Assembly (NCBI RefSeq): GCF_002563895.1
Contig: NZ_PDJB01000001.1
Span: forward strand, 4,509,501-4,573,500
From: Pseudomonas lurida
GTDB lineage: Bacteria; Pseudomonadota; Gammaproteobacteria; Pseudomonadales; Pseudomonadaceae
DNA length: 64,000 bases
Reading direction: 5' to 3'
Under the pieces are notes generated by a model. It saw nothing but the letters and a program-made list of their open reading frames with translations, made no database searches and was not told where the DNA came from. Shown in pieces: positions 9,290-17,914 of the stretch; the first letter of the stretch is position 1, and the number at the start of each line of letters is the position of its first letter. The position numbers and the translations under genes were made by a program.

Positions 9290-10504
9290 CTACTCCGCGC
9301 TTGCCGCGCATGAAAACAGCGGCAAGGTCATCAATGCACAGGTGCCACGCCCAACCCGGGAGTGCAGCTGCAATTCTCCCTGATGGGCACGCGCCACTGC
9401 CTTGACCACGGTCAGGCCCAGGCCGGTACCGTTGGTCTTGGTGGTGAAAAAAGGTTCGCCCAGGCGCTGCAATACGGCGGGCTCGATACCGCTGCCACTG
9501 TCGCTGATGCACAGGCGCAGGTTTTGCTCGCGGTTGTACAGGTGCACCTTGAGCCGCGCACCGGGGCCGCTGGCCTGGGTGGCGTTCTCGATCAAGTTGA
9601 GCAGCGAACCAACAAGCGTGTCGCGGTTGCACAGCAACTCACCGAGGTGGCTGTCGCACTGCCAGCGCACTTGTACCTCTTGAACATGGGTAGCGGCCGC
9701 AGCCTGCAGGGCCTGCATCAACTCGGCCGGGGTGATGCGGTCGGTCAGCGGCAATTCGCCGCGGGCAAACACCAGCATGTCGCGCACCTGGTGTTCCAAT
9801 TCGTGCAGGCGCTCCTTGAGGCGCCCGGCAAACCGTTGGTGGGTCGCGGCAGGCAACTGTTCATCAGTCAAATGACTGGCGTAGATCAACGCCGCCGACA
9901 GCGGTGTACGGATCTGATGCGCCAGGGAAGCAACCATGCGCCCCAACGACGACAAACGCTCGTGACGCGCCAACTGGTCTTGCAGGTGACGGGTTTCAGT
10001 CAGGTCGTTGAGCAGCACCAACTGGCCCGGCTCCGCGTCCAGGGAGCGGGTCGCGATAGACAGGCGACGGCCGTCCTTGAGGGAGATTTCGTGGCCATCG
10101 TCTTCACGCGGTGCAAAGCAGCGGGTGATGACGTGGCGCCACAGTTCACCCTCCAGCGGCAGGCCGAGCATGTCGCAGGCAGCCGGGTTGGCCTCGCGCA
10201 CGCGCCCTTCTTCGTCGATGACGATCACGCCACCGGGCAGCAGCGACAGCAGGTTCTGCAGACGGTTGGCGAGGCGCTCTTTCTCGGCCAACTCTTCCAT
10301 GCGCTGGGCACTGACCACCGCCAACTCGCCTTTAAGCTCGGAGACCCGGGCTTCGAGCAGGCTGTAGGAGTCGGTCAATTGGCTGGACATCTGGTTGAAC
10401 AGCGAAAAGGCCTGTTCCAGGCCCTGGCGGCTTTGCTGTTCTACAGACGGAACGAGCCCCGCGATGGCAGGGCTGGAAGAATGTTGGGCGGCGTGGGGCA
10501 TCAT
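9290..10504 (-). CDS. fleS: Flagellar sensor histidine kinase FleS
   Basis: A 404-residue soluble kinase partner of FleR. No membrane segment is visible; a coiled coil (about 40-85) and a PAS domain (about 85-175) precede the HisKA phospho-acceptor H196 (SLAHQIRTPLSA) and an HATPase domain with N-box NLIENATQA and G-boxes DSGSGIEP and GTGLGLTVV. Two tandem ATG codons begin the gene; GAGAGAGC lies immediately upstream. A sigma54-type promoter precedes it and a strong terminator isolates it from fleQ, matching the FleQ-driven class II control known in P. aeruginosa. Confidence 0.96.
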   Translation of the reverse strand: MMPHAAQHSSSPAIAGLVPSVEQQSRQGLEQAFSLFNQMSSQLTDSYSLLEARVSELKGELAVVSAQRMEELAEKERLANRLQNLLSLLPGGVIVIDEEGRVREANPAACDMLGLPLEGELWRHVITRCFAPREDDGHEISLKDGRRLSIATRSLDAEPGQLVLLNDLTETRHLQDQLARHERLSSLGRMVASLAHQIRTPLSAALIYASHLTDEQLPAATHQRFAGRLKERLHELEHQVRDMLVFARGELPLTDRITPAELMQALQAAAATHVQEVQVRWQCDSHLGELLCNRDTLVGSLLNLIENATQASGPGARLKVHLYNREQNLRLCISDSGSGIEPAVLQRLGEPFFTTKTNGTGLGLTVVKAVARAHQGELQLHSRVGRGTCALMTLPLFSCAASAE

Positions 10505-10554
10505 GCTCTCTCGCTTGGCTGACCGTCAGTTAAACGGAACGTTGCGAGGGCTGT

Positions 10555-10570
10555 AGCAATACCCGTGCCG
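10555..10570 (-). promoter_or_regulatory. Sigma54 promoter of fleSR
   Basis: On the minus strand CGGCAC-GGGTA-TTGCT keeps the invariant -24 GG and -12 GC with correct spacing. It lies about 50 bases upstream of fleS. FleQ-dependent activation is expected from P. aeruginosa. Confidence 0.75.
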
Positions 10571-10610
10571 AAAAAAATAGCCTTACTTTTCAGTCAGTTG
10601 AAAAACAGGC
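10571..10610 (-). terminator. Intrinsic terminator after fleQ
   Basis: Minus-strand stem of about 12 bp (GCCTGTTTTTCA pairing imperfectly with TGAAAAGTAAGGC) ending in TATTTTTTT. It follows the fleQ stop directly. Confidence 0.7.
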
Positions 10611-10611
10611 G

Positions 10612-12087
10612 TCAATCATCCGCCTGTTCATCACCTTCTTTGCGGCTCATACCGTACTTGCGCATCTTCTCCACCAAGGTGGTTCGACGGATGCGCAGGC
10701 GCTCGGCGGCACGGGCGACGATGCCGTTGGCATCGTCCAACGCCTGTTGAATCAAGCCTTGTTCCAGGTTGCCGAGGTAGTCCTTCAAGTCCAGGCCTTC
10801 GGGCGGCAGCATGGCGGTAGAGCCGAAGTCCGGGGTATGGCCGTTGATGGCCACGCGCTCTTCCATGTCGCTGCGCAGGCTGTCGACCAGTTGCTCGTCT
10901 TCGTCGTCGACGTAGCGGAATTTCTTCGGTAACTCGACCACGCCGATCACACCATAGGGGTGCATGATCGCCATGCGCTCCACCAGGTTGGCCAGCTCGC
11001 GCACGTTGCCCGGCCAGCCGTGGCGGCACAGGGACATGATTGCAGCGGAGTTGAAGCGGATCGAACCACGCTTTTCATGCTCCATGCGCGAGATCAGTTC
11101 ATTCATCAACAACGGGATGTCTTCCACGCGCTCACGCAGGGGAGCCATCTCGATCGGGAATACGTTGAGGCGGTAGTACAGGTCTTCGCGGAAGCTGCCA
11201 ACCTCGATCATGCTCTCGAGGTTTTTGTGAGTCGCCGCGATGATGCGCACGTCGACGCTCTGGGTTTTGTTGCTGCCCACGCGCTCGAAGGTACGCTCTT
11301 GCAATACGCGCAACAGCTTGACCTGCATCGGCAGCGGCATGTCGCCGATTTCGTCGAGGAACAGCGTACCGCCGTTGGCCAGCTCGAAACGCCCGGCACG
11401 GCTGGTGATCGCCCCGGTAAAGGCGCCCTTCTCGTGGCCGAACAATTCGCTTTCGAGCAGCTCTGCCGGGATCGCCCCGCAGTTGACCGGCACGAAAGGC
11501 CCGTCGCGGCGCTTGGAGTGATAGTGCAGGTTGCGCGCGACCACTTCCTTGCCGGTACCGGACTCGCCGAGGATCAGCACGCTGGCGTCGGTGTCGGCAA
11601 CCTGCTGCATCATCTGGCGCACGTGCTGGATGGCACGGCTGGTGCCGACCAGGCTGCGGAACAGGTTGGGTTCACGGTGGCGACCGCGCTCGCGCGCCTG
11701 GTCGTACATCTCGCGATAGACCTGGGCACGGTGCAGGGAGTCCAGCAATTTGCTGTAGCTGGGGGGCATTTCCAGGGTAGAAAGCACTCGGCGGCGCTGG
11801 TCTTCCGGCAGGTCGACGGAAGAAATATCGCCCATTAGCAAAACGGGAAGGAACTCATCCCACGTAGACAGTGTCTTTAACAAGCCCAAAACACCGCCAG
11901 GAGCGTTTACCGTCCCGATCAGCACACAAATGACTTCACGGCTCGACGACAATGAGCTGACCGCCTGCTGCCAATCATGGCTGCCGCAGGGCAGATTTTC
12001 TTCGCCAAGAAAATTCAAAATCACCGCTAAATCGCGGCGGCGGACGCTATCGTCATCAATCAGCAGAATTTTGGTTTCACGCCACAT
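10612..12087 (-). CDS. fleQ: Flagellar master regulator FleQ (c-di-GMP-responsive)
   Basis: A 491-residue enhancer-binding protein at the top of the flagellar hierarchy. In P. aeruginosa it also represses exopolysaccharide genes when c-di-GMP is low. It has a degenerate receiver-like FleQ domain (about 1-125; D11-D13 present but no normal phospho-acceptor context), an AAA+ domain with Walker A GESGTGKE at 174-181 and GAFTGA at 221-226, and a C-terminal Fis HTH ([20 protein letters not shown]). It is monocistronic: a 170-base leader region with an unusual inverted repeat lies upstream and an intrinsic terminator downstream. Confidence 0.98.
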   Translation of the reverse strand: MWRETKILLIDDDSVRRRDLAVILNFLGEENLPCGSHDWQQAVSSLSSSREVICVLIGTVNAPGGVLGLLKTLSTWDEFLPVLLMGDISSVDLPEDQRRRVLSTLEMPPSYSKLLDSLHRAQVYREMYDQARERGRHREPNLFRSLVGTSRAIQHVRQMMQQVADTDASVLILGESGTGKEVVARNLHYHSKRRDGPFVPVNCGAIPAELLESELFGHEKGAFTGAITSRAGRFELANGGTLFLDEIGDMPLPMQVKLLRVLQERTFERVGSNKTQSVDVRIIAATHKNLESMIEVGSFREDLYYRLNVFPIEMAPLRERVEDIPLLMNELISRMEHEKRGSIRFNSAAIMSLCRHGWPGNVRELANLVERMAIMHPYGVIGVVELPKKFRYVDDEDEQLVDSLRSDMEERVAINGHTPDFGSTAMLPPEGLDLKDYLGNLEQGLIQQALDDANGIVARAAERLRIRRTTLVEKMRKYGMSRKEGDEQADD

Positions 12088-12138
12088 GCAATAGCAACTT
12101 CCCTAGTAAAACTTCCTGCCCCGAAGTGAGGGCAATCG

Positions 12139-12174
12139 AGACGTCTGTAAGACTTTGTACCTTACTAGACGTCT
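12139..12174. repeat. Imperfect inverted repeat in the fleQ upstream region
   Basis: Two copies of the self-complementary octamer AGACGTCT (12139-12146 and 12167-12174) flank GTAAG and CTTAC. Together they make 13-bp arms with one bulged base around a 9-base loop. The element lies 52-87 bases upstream of the fleQ start and could be an operator or a leader hairpin. TGTAAG/CTTACT resembles a GacA site, but the spacing is 9 rather than 6. Confidence 0.6.
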
Positions 12175-12257
12175 GAAATCTGAAAACAGCACTAGTTAAG
12201 TCAAAAATGCTGGCACAGTCAAATATATGACGCGCCGTTCGGACTAACTGAGCCCAT

Positions 12258-12554
12258 TCAGCCGAACAGATGGTAAACCTTTGACGCGTTTTTCGCTCGG
12301 TTGATCAGCGACATCTCTTCAAAAATCGCCTGGCGCTCGCCGGTCGTCACCTCAAGCAACTGCTGATACACCGCCAGCAAGCTCTCCAACTTCTCTCGCA
12401 GCACGTCCTCGTTCACTGGCACCTCGCTGAGCACTTCCTCGATCACGTTGCGGCAGCCCAGGTCGAGTTCGCCGATGGCGTCCCAATTCCGTTCCGCCAA
12501 CGCGCCGATCAGGGCTTCGCGGGTTTCGTCTATGCGTTGCAGTGCGTGGCTCAT
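12258..12554 (-). CDS. fliT: Flagellar protein FliT-like chaperone
   Basis: A 98-residue, all-helical, acidic protein downstream of fliS. In enterics FliT is the FliD cap chaperone; in Pseudomonas this position is held by a short FliT/FleP-like protein. The frame is open 20 codons further upstream, but the ATG at 12554 has a strong GAGGAA ribosome site, and the upstream start would overlap the end of fliS. Assignment rests on size, helical character and position rather than on a strong motif. Confidence 0.75.
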   Translation of the reverse strand: MSHALQRIDETREALIGALAERNWDAIGELDLGCRNVIEEVLSEVPVNEDVLREKLESLLAVYQQLLEVTTGERQAIFEEMSLINRAKNASKVYHLFG

Positions 12555-12579
12555 GATGTGTTCCTCAAGGCCGATGGCC

Positions 12580-12984
12580 TTATTGTGCGGCACCTTGTGG
12601 TGTTGCGATGGCATCCCAGCCTTCTTTCACGGTAATCAGCAACCGAGCGACTTCGTCGATCATGCTGGCATCGTTGTGCAGATTGGCTTCCATCAAACGG
12701 TTGGTCATGTACGCGTACAGACTTTCCAATTGCTGGACGTAAGCCGGATCTTCGCTCTTCTCCGCATCCAGGCCATCGCGCAGGCCGATGATGATGTCCA
12801 CCGCCTTGCCGAGCATCAGGCCCTTCTGTGCGATGTCCCCACGAGCCAATGCACCTTTGGCCTGCGCCATGCGGTCAAGCCCGCCCTCCATCAGCATTTG
12901 CACCAGGCGATGCGGGCTGGCTTCGGAGATCTGGGCATGGGAATTGACCTTCTGGTATTGGCGAAGGGCTCTCATGGGATTCAT
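12580..12984 (-). CDS. fliS: Flagellin export chaperone FliS
   Basis: A 134-residue four-helix chaperone that binds the C-terminus of unpolymerised flagellin and delivers it to FlhA. Typical features are the N-terminal ALRQYQKV and ASPHRLVQMLMEGGLDRMAQAKGAL blocks and the mid-protein YAYMTNRLMEAN helix. GAGGTAG precedes the ATG. A FliA-type promoter about 50 bases upstream (separate entry) would let it be made with flagellin, independently of fliD. Confidence 0.95.
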   Translation of the reverse strand: MNPMRALRQYQKVNSHAQISEASPHRLVQMLMEGGLDRMAQAKGALARGDIAQKGLMLGKAVDIIIGLRDGLDAEKSEDPAYVQQLESLYAYMTNRLMEANLHNDASMIDEVARLLITVKEGWDAIATPQGAAQ

Positions 12985-13032
12985 GGTTCTACCTCGTGAC
13001 AGGTAACAGCGAAAAGGATTTCAGTAACCATT

Positions 13033-13059
13033 GTGTCGACTGGGTCGCAAAAAACTTTA
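13033..13059 (-). promoter_or_regulatory. Sigma28 (FliA) promoter of fliS
   Basis: On the minus strand the -35 element TAAAGTTT is an exact match to the FliA consensus. An 11-base spacer and GTCGACAC (5 of 8 match to GCCGATAA) follow. It lies between the fliD terminator and fliS. Confidence 0.65.
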
Positions 13060-13080
13060 ACCCGATGGTCTTTTGAAGAA

Positions 13081-13111
13081 CAAAGCCCAGGTCAGTGGAC
13101 CTGGGCTTTTT
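13081..13111. terminator. Terminator between fliD and fliS
   Basis: Perfect 12-bp stem, AAAGCCCAGGTC / GACCTGGGCTTT, with an AGTG loop. In the fliD (minus) direction it continues as GTTCTTC. It lies 14 bases past the fliD stop. Confidence 0.8.
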
Positions 13112-13124
13112 CATGGGCGCGCGA

Positions 13125-14513
13125 TCAACTGCTCTTCTGGTTGTTCAGCGCGTTGAGGGTACCCATGATGTTGTTACTTTGCTGACGCAGCTGGGCGACC
13201 AGGGAGTCCATCGCCGCGTATTTGCGGGTCAGGCTGTCGGTCAGGTCCTGGACGTGGGCGTCGAGGTCGGACTGATCCTTGGACAGCTTCTTGAGGCTGT
13301 CGGACAGCGCCGTGGTGCGGGTCGCGAACACGCCGGTGGTGGGCTTGGCGTAATCCTCGGTCGCAGCGTTCATGCGGGCCAGCAGACCATCCTTGCCACC
13401 CAACATGCTGTTGATGTCAGCTGCGTTGGTCAGTACGGCCTTGTCAAAGGCCTTGTCATCCATGGTCAGCAGGCCCGTGCCGGAGTCAGTACTGATCCCG
13501 AACTGCGCCAGGGACTTGAGCGCGCCGTTGCCGGACAGTGCGTTGAACTCTGTCCGCAGGGCGCTTTGCAGCGAACGCATGTTCGCATCACCGGTCAAGG
13601 TTGCCGACACGGAGTTACCCGCCGCATCCTTAGTCACCTTGGTTTCGGTATTGATCGCCTTGAGCAGGGCATTGTAACTGTCGACAAAGCCTTTCACCCC
13701 GGACTTGAGGGCGGCGCTGCTCGTACTCACGGAGATAGTGGTCACAGACTTGGTGGAGTCGGTACTGCTTACCGGCGGCGAGACCGACAGCAGCTTGATG
13801 CTCACGCCACTGACCGCTTCGGTGATGTTGTTGGTCTTGGAGGTGTAGGCAACACCGTCAATAGTGTATTCGGCGTTCTGAGGCTCATCGATCACCTTGT
13901 AGCCTGTATCGATTCCCGAATTGCCCGACAATGTCAGGTCCGACCCCACACCGCCGGTGGTGGAGGTCAACACCATGCGCGAGCCACTGGCGTCGGTCAC
14001 GATGTTTGCGCTGAGCCCCGACGTGCCAAACTGCGTGTTGATCGAGTCACGTACGCTCTGTAGCGTCGCGCCGGGCGGGATGCTCACGTCGAACTTCTTG
14101 CCAGACTGGGAGATCGACAATGTGGTGGCGGTGCTGCCCTTGTTGACGACCGTCGAGGCGCCGCCCGCCAGCGTAGCGGTCGAAAGTTTCGACGGCTGGG
14201 CCAACTTATTGACCACCAGGTTGAAACTGCCGTTGGCAGCGCCCTTGCCGGTGGTCATGGTGGCGACTTTTTCGTTCGAAGACGTACCGGTCAAGCCGCT
14301 GAAGCTGTTGTCGTCAGTCGTGCTCTTGAGGTAGCCACGAAACGCGTCCAGGGCCGCCTGGATCTTGCCGATCGACGACAGCTGGGTGGTCGCTTTCTGT
14401 GACTGGGTGTTGATCTGGGTCTGCTTCGGCGCCCGATCGGCGTCCACCAGGGACTTCACGATACCCTGGATGTCGATGCCAGAACCAACACCGTTAACAG
14501 TTGTACTCGCCAT
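13125..14513 (-). CDS. fliD: Flagellar filament cap protein FliD
   Basis: A 462-residue capping protein at the filament tip that folds incoming flagellin; in P. aeruginosa it also acts as a mucin adhesin. The conserved N-terminal FliD_N region (GSGIDIQGIVKSLVDADRAPK) and the C-terminal coiled coil (about 400-455, LSDSLKKLSKDQSDLDAHVQDL) flank a variable serine/threonine-rich centre. AGGAG lies before the ATG. Between flaG and fliD there is a TGGCAC element, but without a proper -12 GC, so it probably depends on read-through from fliC and flaG or on an unrecognised promoter. Confidence 0.96.
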   Translation of the reverse strand: MASTTVNGVGSGIDIQGIVKSLVDADRAPKQTQINTQSQKATTQLSSIGKIQAALDAFRGYLKSTTDDNSFSGLTGTSSNEKVATMTTGKGAANGSFNLVVNKLAQPSKLSTATLAGGASTVVNKGSTATTLSISQSGKKFDVSIPPGATLQSVRDSINTQFGTSGLSANIVTDASGSRMVLTSTTGGVGSDLTLSGNSGIDTGYKVIDEPQNAEYTIDGVAYTSKTNNITEAVSGVSIKLLSVSPPVSSTDSTKSVTTISVSTSSAALKSGVKGFVDSYNALLKAINTETKVTKDAAGNSVSATLTGDANMRSLQSALRTEFNALSGNGALKSLAQFGISTDSGTGLLTMDDKAFDKAVLTNAADINSMLGGKDGLLARMNAATEDYAKPTTGVFATRTTALSDSLKKLSKDQSDLDAHVQDLTDSLTRKYAAMDSLVAQLRQQSNNIMGTLNALNNQKSS

Positions 14514-14594
14514 CGTCTTTCTCCTAATGCGGTTGTTGCCGCTTTCTTGACGAACAACACTTCAAGAAATCATCGCAACAAGTTTCGTGCCAGC

Positions 14595-14945
14595 TCAGAC
14601 CTTTTCGTCGAACAGCACGTGGCTGGCCGTGGCCAGGCTCTGGGCCAGTTTCAAGGCCGTTTCCGAAGGGATCTGGCGGATCACCTCACCACTTTCAGTG
14701 GCAATGACCTTGACCACGACCCTATGGGTGGAATCATCAATGGAAAAATCCAGTTTGCGCTGGGCCGCTTGTACGAATTCTCGAATATCAGTGACTGCTT
14801 TTTCCAGGTCAGCCCGCTCAGGCTCACCCGCGGTCGGCGCAATCGCCTCGACCTTGGTTTTGTCTTTGTCCGCAACTGCTGGGACGGGTGCGCTTTGAGG
14901 TGCAACCGGTGGATAAGACGAGGCCAGCTTTATACTCATGTCCAT
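14595..14945 (-). CDS. flaG: Flagellar protein FlaG
   Basis: A 116-residue small filament-associated protein. The C-terminal half (LDFSIDDSTHRVVVKVIATESGEVIRQIPSE) is the defining FlaG-domain pattern. FlaG limits filament length in some species. The ATG at 14945 is preferred over one further upstream because AGAGGAG lies 7 bases before it; another ATG two codons later is also possible. It follows the fliC terminator and so is probably expressed by partial read-through. Confidence 0.9.
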   Translation of the reverse strand: MDMSIKLASSYPPVAPQSAPVPAVADKDKTKVEAIAPTAGEPERADLEKAVTDIREFVQAAQRKLDFSIDDSTHRVVVKVIATESGEVIRQIPSETALKLAQSLATASHVLFDEKV

Positions 14946-14965
14946 GTCCAATCTCCTCTGAAACC

Positions 14966-15002
14966 GAAAAGACGAAAGGGCACGTAAACGCGCCCTTCCG
15001 TC
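14966..15002 (-). terminator. Terminator/attenuator after fliC
   Basis: Minus-strand 13-bp stem with two G-U pairs (GACGGAAGGGCGC / GTGCCCTTTCGTC), a GTTTAC-type loop, and a TTTT run. It lies just past the fliC stop and only 20 bases before flaG, so it would uncouple abundant flagellin from flaG-fliD. Confidence 0.8.
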
Positions 15003-15020
15003 ATTTACCAAGCGCCGTTA

Positions 15021-16445
15021 TTACTGAAGCAGCTTCAGTACAGCGGATGGCAGTTGGTTGGCTTGCGACAGGATCGCAGTAGCAGCCGACTGCAGAGTTT
15101 GTTGCTTGGTCAGCTCAGCTGTTTCAGCAGCGAAGTCGGTGTCCTGTACAGTCGAACGTGCAGCGGTGGAGTTCTTCTGAATGTTGGTCAGGTTGTCTAC
15201 GGTAGTGGTCAGACGGTTCTGAACAGCACCCAGGCCCGAACGTACGCTGTCGATGCCGCCGATGGCTTTGTCGATTACAGCGATGGCGGACTGTGCGTTG
15301 AAGGCACTGGTCACGTCGGTTTGAGCAACAGAGGTCTTGGTCGAAGCAGCGGCAGTACCGGTAGCTGCGAACAGGCCAGTTACACCAGCGCCGTTCAGAG
15401 CGTAGCCTTTGGACGAGTCCAGGTTTACAGCGCCGGTGGCGATCAGGCCGTCAGCGAGGGCAACGCCAGCCGCTGCGAAGTTGCCGCTGCCGTCACGGGT
15501 GTTGACAGTGATCGAGCCGGCGTCGGTCGAAGCGCTGAACACCAGGTTTTCGCCAGAATCGGACTTAACCGACAGAGCGCCTTTGGATTCATCGTAGTTA
15601 ACGCTGATGCCCAGCTTGGCAGCGTTGGACTTCAGTTGGTCTGCCAGGCTGGCGGTATCGGTAACGCCAGTGAACGTAGTGGCTTGGCCACCAACGGTCA
15701 TGGTGAAGGTAGCAGGAGCAGTCTTGGCAGCAGCGCCAACCACGAACTGAGCTTCAGTGCTAGCGGTAGCGCTCAGGCCACCCACTGCGCCGTTCAGGTT
15801 GCTGGCGATGGTTTTAGCCGAGTCGCCGGCAGTTACTGCAATGCTCTTGCTCTGGCCGTTGCCGGTCACGCCGATGGCACCTGCGCCTACACCCGTGGTG
15901 CTAGGAGCAACTGCAACGCTCTTGATCTGCTGGGAACCGATGTTGTTGGCAGCAACGTTGTCCAGGGACAGGTTGATGGTTTCGTTGGCGTTGGCGCCGA
16001 CTTGGATCGACTTGGTACCGTACGAACCGTCCAGCAGCTTCTGGCCACCGAAAGTGGTGGTCTGGGAGATACGGGTCAGTTCCGAAGTCAGAGCCTGGTA
16101 TTCTTCCTGGTTGGAAGTACGGTCGGCGTCGCTCAGGGAACCGGTAGCCGAGGACAGAGCCAGGGTACGCATCTTTTGCAGAATGTCGGTCGAAGCCTGC
16201 ATTGCGCCTTCAGCGGTTTGCGCGATGGAGATACCATCGTTGGCGTTCTTTACAGCTTGACCCAGGCCGTTGATTTGGCTGGTCAGGCGGTTGGAGATCT
16301 GCAGGCCGGCGGCGTTGTCTTTAGCGCTGTTGATGCTCAGACCAGTGGACAGACGCTGCATGGAGGTTTGCAGCGAGCTGGCCGCTTTGCCAAGGCCGTT
16401 CTGGGTAGTGATGGAAGCAATGTTGGTGTTTACTGTTAAAGCCAT
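15021..16445 (-). CDS. fliC: Flagellin FliC
   Basis: A 474-residue filament subunit. Conserved D0/D1 ends: N-terminus [20 protein letters not shown] through about 140, and the last about 100 residues ending in [10 protein letters not shown]. The central about 200 residues are variable, rich in A, G, T and S, and surface exposed. The frame is open 52 codons upstream, but the start at 16445 is fixed by the universal N-terminus and a GAGGA site. A FliA promoter lies 80-106 bases upstream. Many Ser/Thr in the centre are possible glycan sites, but no glycosyltransferase is nearby. Confidence 0.99.
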   Translation of the reverse strand: MALTVNTNIASITTQNGLGKAASSLQTSMQRLSTGLSINSAKDNAAGLQISNRLTSQINGLGQAVKNANDGISIAQTAEGAMQASTDILQKMRTLALSSATGSLSDADRTSNQEEYQALTSELTRISQTTTFGGQKLLDGSYGTKSIQVGANANETINLSLDNVAANNIGSQQIKSVAVAPSTTGVGAGAIGVTGNGQSKSIAVTAGDSAKTIASNLNGAVGGLSATASTEAQFVVGAAAKTAPATFTMTVGGQATTFTGVTDTASLADQLKSNAAKLGISVNYDESKGALSVKSDSGENLVFSASTDAGSITVNTRDGSGNFAAAGVALADGLIATGAVNLDSSKGYALNGAGVTGLFAATGTAAASTKTSVAQTDVTSAFNAQSAIAVIDKAIGGIDSVRSGLGAVQNRLTTTVDNLTNIQKNSTAARSTVQDTDFAAETAELTKQQTLQSAATAILSQANQLPSAVLKLLQ

Positions 16446-16524
16446 GACGAAATCCTCGTTGGATGGATACTGCGGCTTCCGGCCCTGGCAACCGCCGGGT
16501 GTGGCCTGAGAACCTACGTAATAG

Positions 16525-16551
16525 TTATCGTCGTGGCAGCCGGTTGCTTGA
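16525..16551 (-). promoter_or_regulatory. Sigma28 (FliA) promoter of fliC
   Basis: On the minus strand TCAA-N15-GACGATAA matches the FliA consensus TAAA-N15-GCCGATAA at 10 of 12 positions with exact spacing. TCAA at -35 is the usual Pseudomonas flagellin form. The expected leader is about 70 bases. Confidence 0.85.
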
Positions 16552-16653
16552 GGATTTTTTTTGATTTTTTTACTGGCGCCGTGCCACCCCTTGCAATTCA
16601 AGGGTTTACGCGGGCTTCAACCCCCGATTTCATTGGGTTTTCTGGCGTCAAAT

Positions 16654-16692
16654 AAAAAACGCCGATGGTCGTTCGATCATCGGCGTTTTTTG
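16654..16692. terminator. Bidirectional terminator between the KAS III gene and fliC
   Basis: AACGCCGATG / CATCGGCGTT arms with a 10-base loop and A/T runs on both sides. It lies 18 bases past the stop of the KAS III gene and insulates fliC from upstream transcription. Confidence 0.85.
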
Positions 16693-16709
16693 TTGAAGCT
16701 ATCAAGGCA

Positions 16710-17639
16710 TCAGGGACGATAGAGAATCGCCGAGCCCCACGACAGGCCCACACCAAACCCGCTGATGGCCACGCGCTTCCAGGTGGCGTCCATCACATGC
16801 TTTTCCAGCAGCAACGGAATGCTCGACGACACGGTGTTGCCGGTCTCGACCATGTCCTTGATGAACTTGTCCACCGGCGCATCTTCAAAGCGGCGTGCTA
16901 CCGCGTCGACAATTGCCGCACTGCCCTGGTGAATGCAGAAGGCATCGATGTCGTCAGCCTTGAGGTCCGACTCATTGAGCAGCTCGTGCAAATGCGCCGG
17001 CACCTTGAGCAAGGCGAAGTTGAACACCTGGCGGCCGTTCATGAAGAACACGCCGTCGCTGACCTTCAGGTGCGGTGCGCCTGAACCGTCGGTGCCGAAT
17101 TTGGACTTGCCCAGCAACCACGGGGCGTCTTCGCCCATCCAGGTGGCGGTGGCCGCATCGCCGAACAGCATGGTGGTGTTGCGGTCTTCCGGGTCGACGA
17201 TCTTCGAATACGGGTCGGCGGTGATCAACAGGCCGTTTTTCAGGCCGGCGGCTTCCATGAAGCCCTTCATCGCGTAGATGCCGTAGACGTAGCCGGAGCA
17301 GCCCAAGGAAATATCAAAGGCCGCCACATGGGTCGGCAGGCCGAGCTTGTCCTGGACGATGGCGGCCGTGTGCGGCAGGCCTTCTTCATCACCGTTCTGG
17401 GTGACAACGATAAGCGCATCGATGGACTCGCGCTTCAGGTCCGGGTTGTTGGCAAACAAAGCGTTGACCGCCTCGACACACAGATCGGAGGTTTCCTGTG
17501 CAGCTTCCTTGCGCGGCAGGAACGCGGAACCGATCTTGCCAATGATGAACTCTTCATCCTTGGCGAATTTGGCACCCTGGGCGTAGTTATCGATCCCGTC
17601 TGCCGGCACGTAACTGGCGATGCTTTTTATGCCAATCAT
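16710..17639 (-). CDS. FabH-like 3-oxoacyl-ACP synthase III in the flagellin locus
   Basis: A 309-residue thiolase-fold condensing enzyme. The full catalytic triad is visible: C114 in SLGCSGYVYG, H237 in FCIHQGS and N268 in TGNTVSSSIP, so it should be active. HQGS and TGNTVSSS differ from the HQAN and GNTSAAS of housekeeping FabH, suggesting a specialised acyl substrate. In P. syringae the flagellin glycosylation island between flgL and fliC carries a similar gene (orf3) with two glycosyltransferases (fgt1, fgt2). Here the KAS III stands alone. A likely role is making an acyl group for a flagellin glycan or another surface molecule; this is inference. It ends at a strong terminator. Confidence 0.85.
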   Translation of the reverse strand: MIGIKSIASYVPADGIDNYAQGAKFAKDEEFIIGKIGSAFLPRKEAAQETSDLCVEAVNALFANNPDLKRESIDALIVVTQNGDEEGLPHTAAIVQDKLGLPTHVAAFDISLGCSGYVYGIYAMKGFMEAAGLKNGLLITADPYSKIVDPEDRNTTMLFGDAATATWMGEDAPWLLGKSKFGTDGSGAPHLKVSDGVFFMNGRQVFNFALLKVPAHLHELLNESDLKADDIDAFCIHQGSAAIVDAVARRFEDAPVDKFIKDMVETGNTVSSSIPLLLEKHVMDATWKRVAISGFGVGLSWGSAILYRP

Positions 17640-17861
17640 TGTGGCTTCCCAATACTAAATAGCTGGAGAACACCCCTGGACCACGCCCGGAGTGCTGACA
17701 ATAAAGGGGATAACCCCATAAAAATCTCGCTGAAAGCCGCCCCGCAAGGCCCCTGTGACGACTTATCCTTTTCACACGATACAGTGAAGATGCGCTTTAT
17801 GACTCACAGGTCACTCAATTGTCCGTGCTTTGTGCAAAACCTTCAAACAATTAAACCCCAG

Positions 17862-17898
17862 AAACGGCAACGGCCCGCCCTGTTTCCAGAGCGAGCCG
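17862..17898 (-). terminator. Probable terminator after flgL
   Basis: Minus-strand 12-bp stem CGGCTCGCTCTG / CAGGGCGGGCCG with a GAAA tetraloop and two G-U pairs, followed by TTGCCGTTTCT. The T run is weak. The remaining bases up to 17640 hold only the upstream region of the KAS III gene; no clear promoter could be picked there. Confidence 0.5.
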
Positions 17899-17914
17899 CT
17901 TGAAGTAACGCCAC

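Noticed and set aside
12146..12166. GacA-type box before fleQ (TGTAAG...CTTACT)
   Set aside because: The spacer is 9 bases rather than the 6 of the known UAS, and no RsmY/Z-like sRNA gene follows.
14560..14595. Possible sigma54 promoter for fliD (TGGCAC-GAAAC-TTGTT)
   Set aside because: The -12 element is GT instead of the near-invariant GC, so it falls short of the three accepted sigma54 sites.
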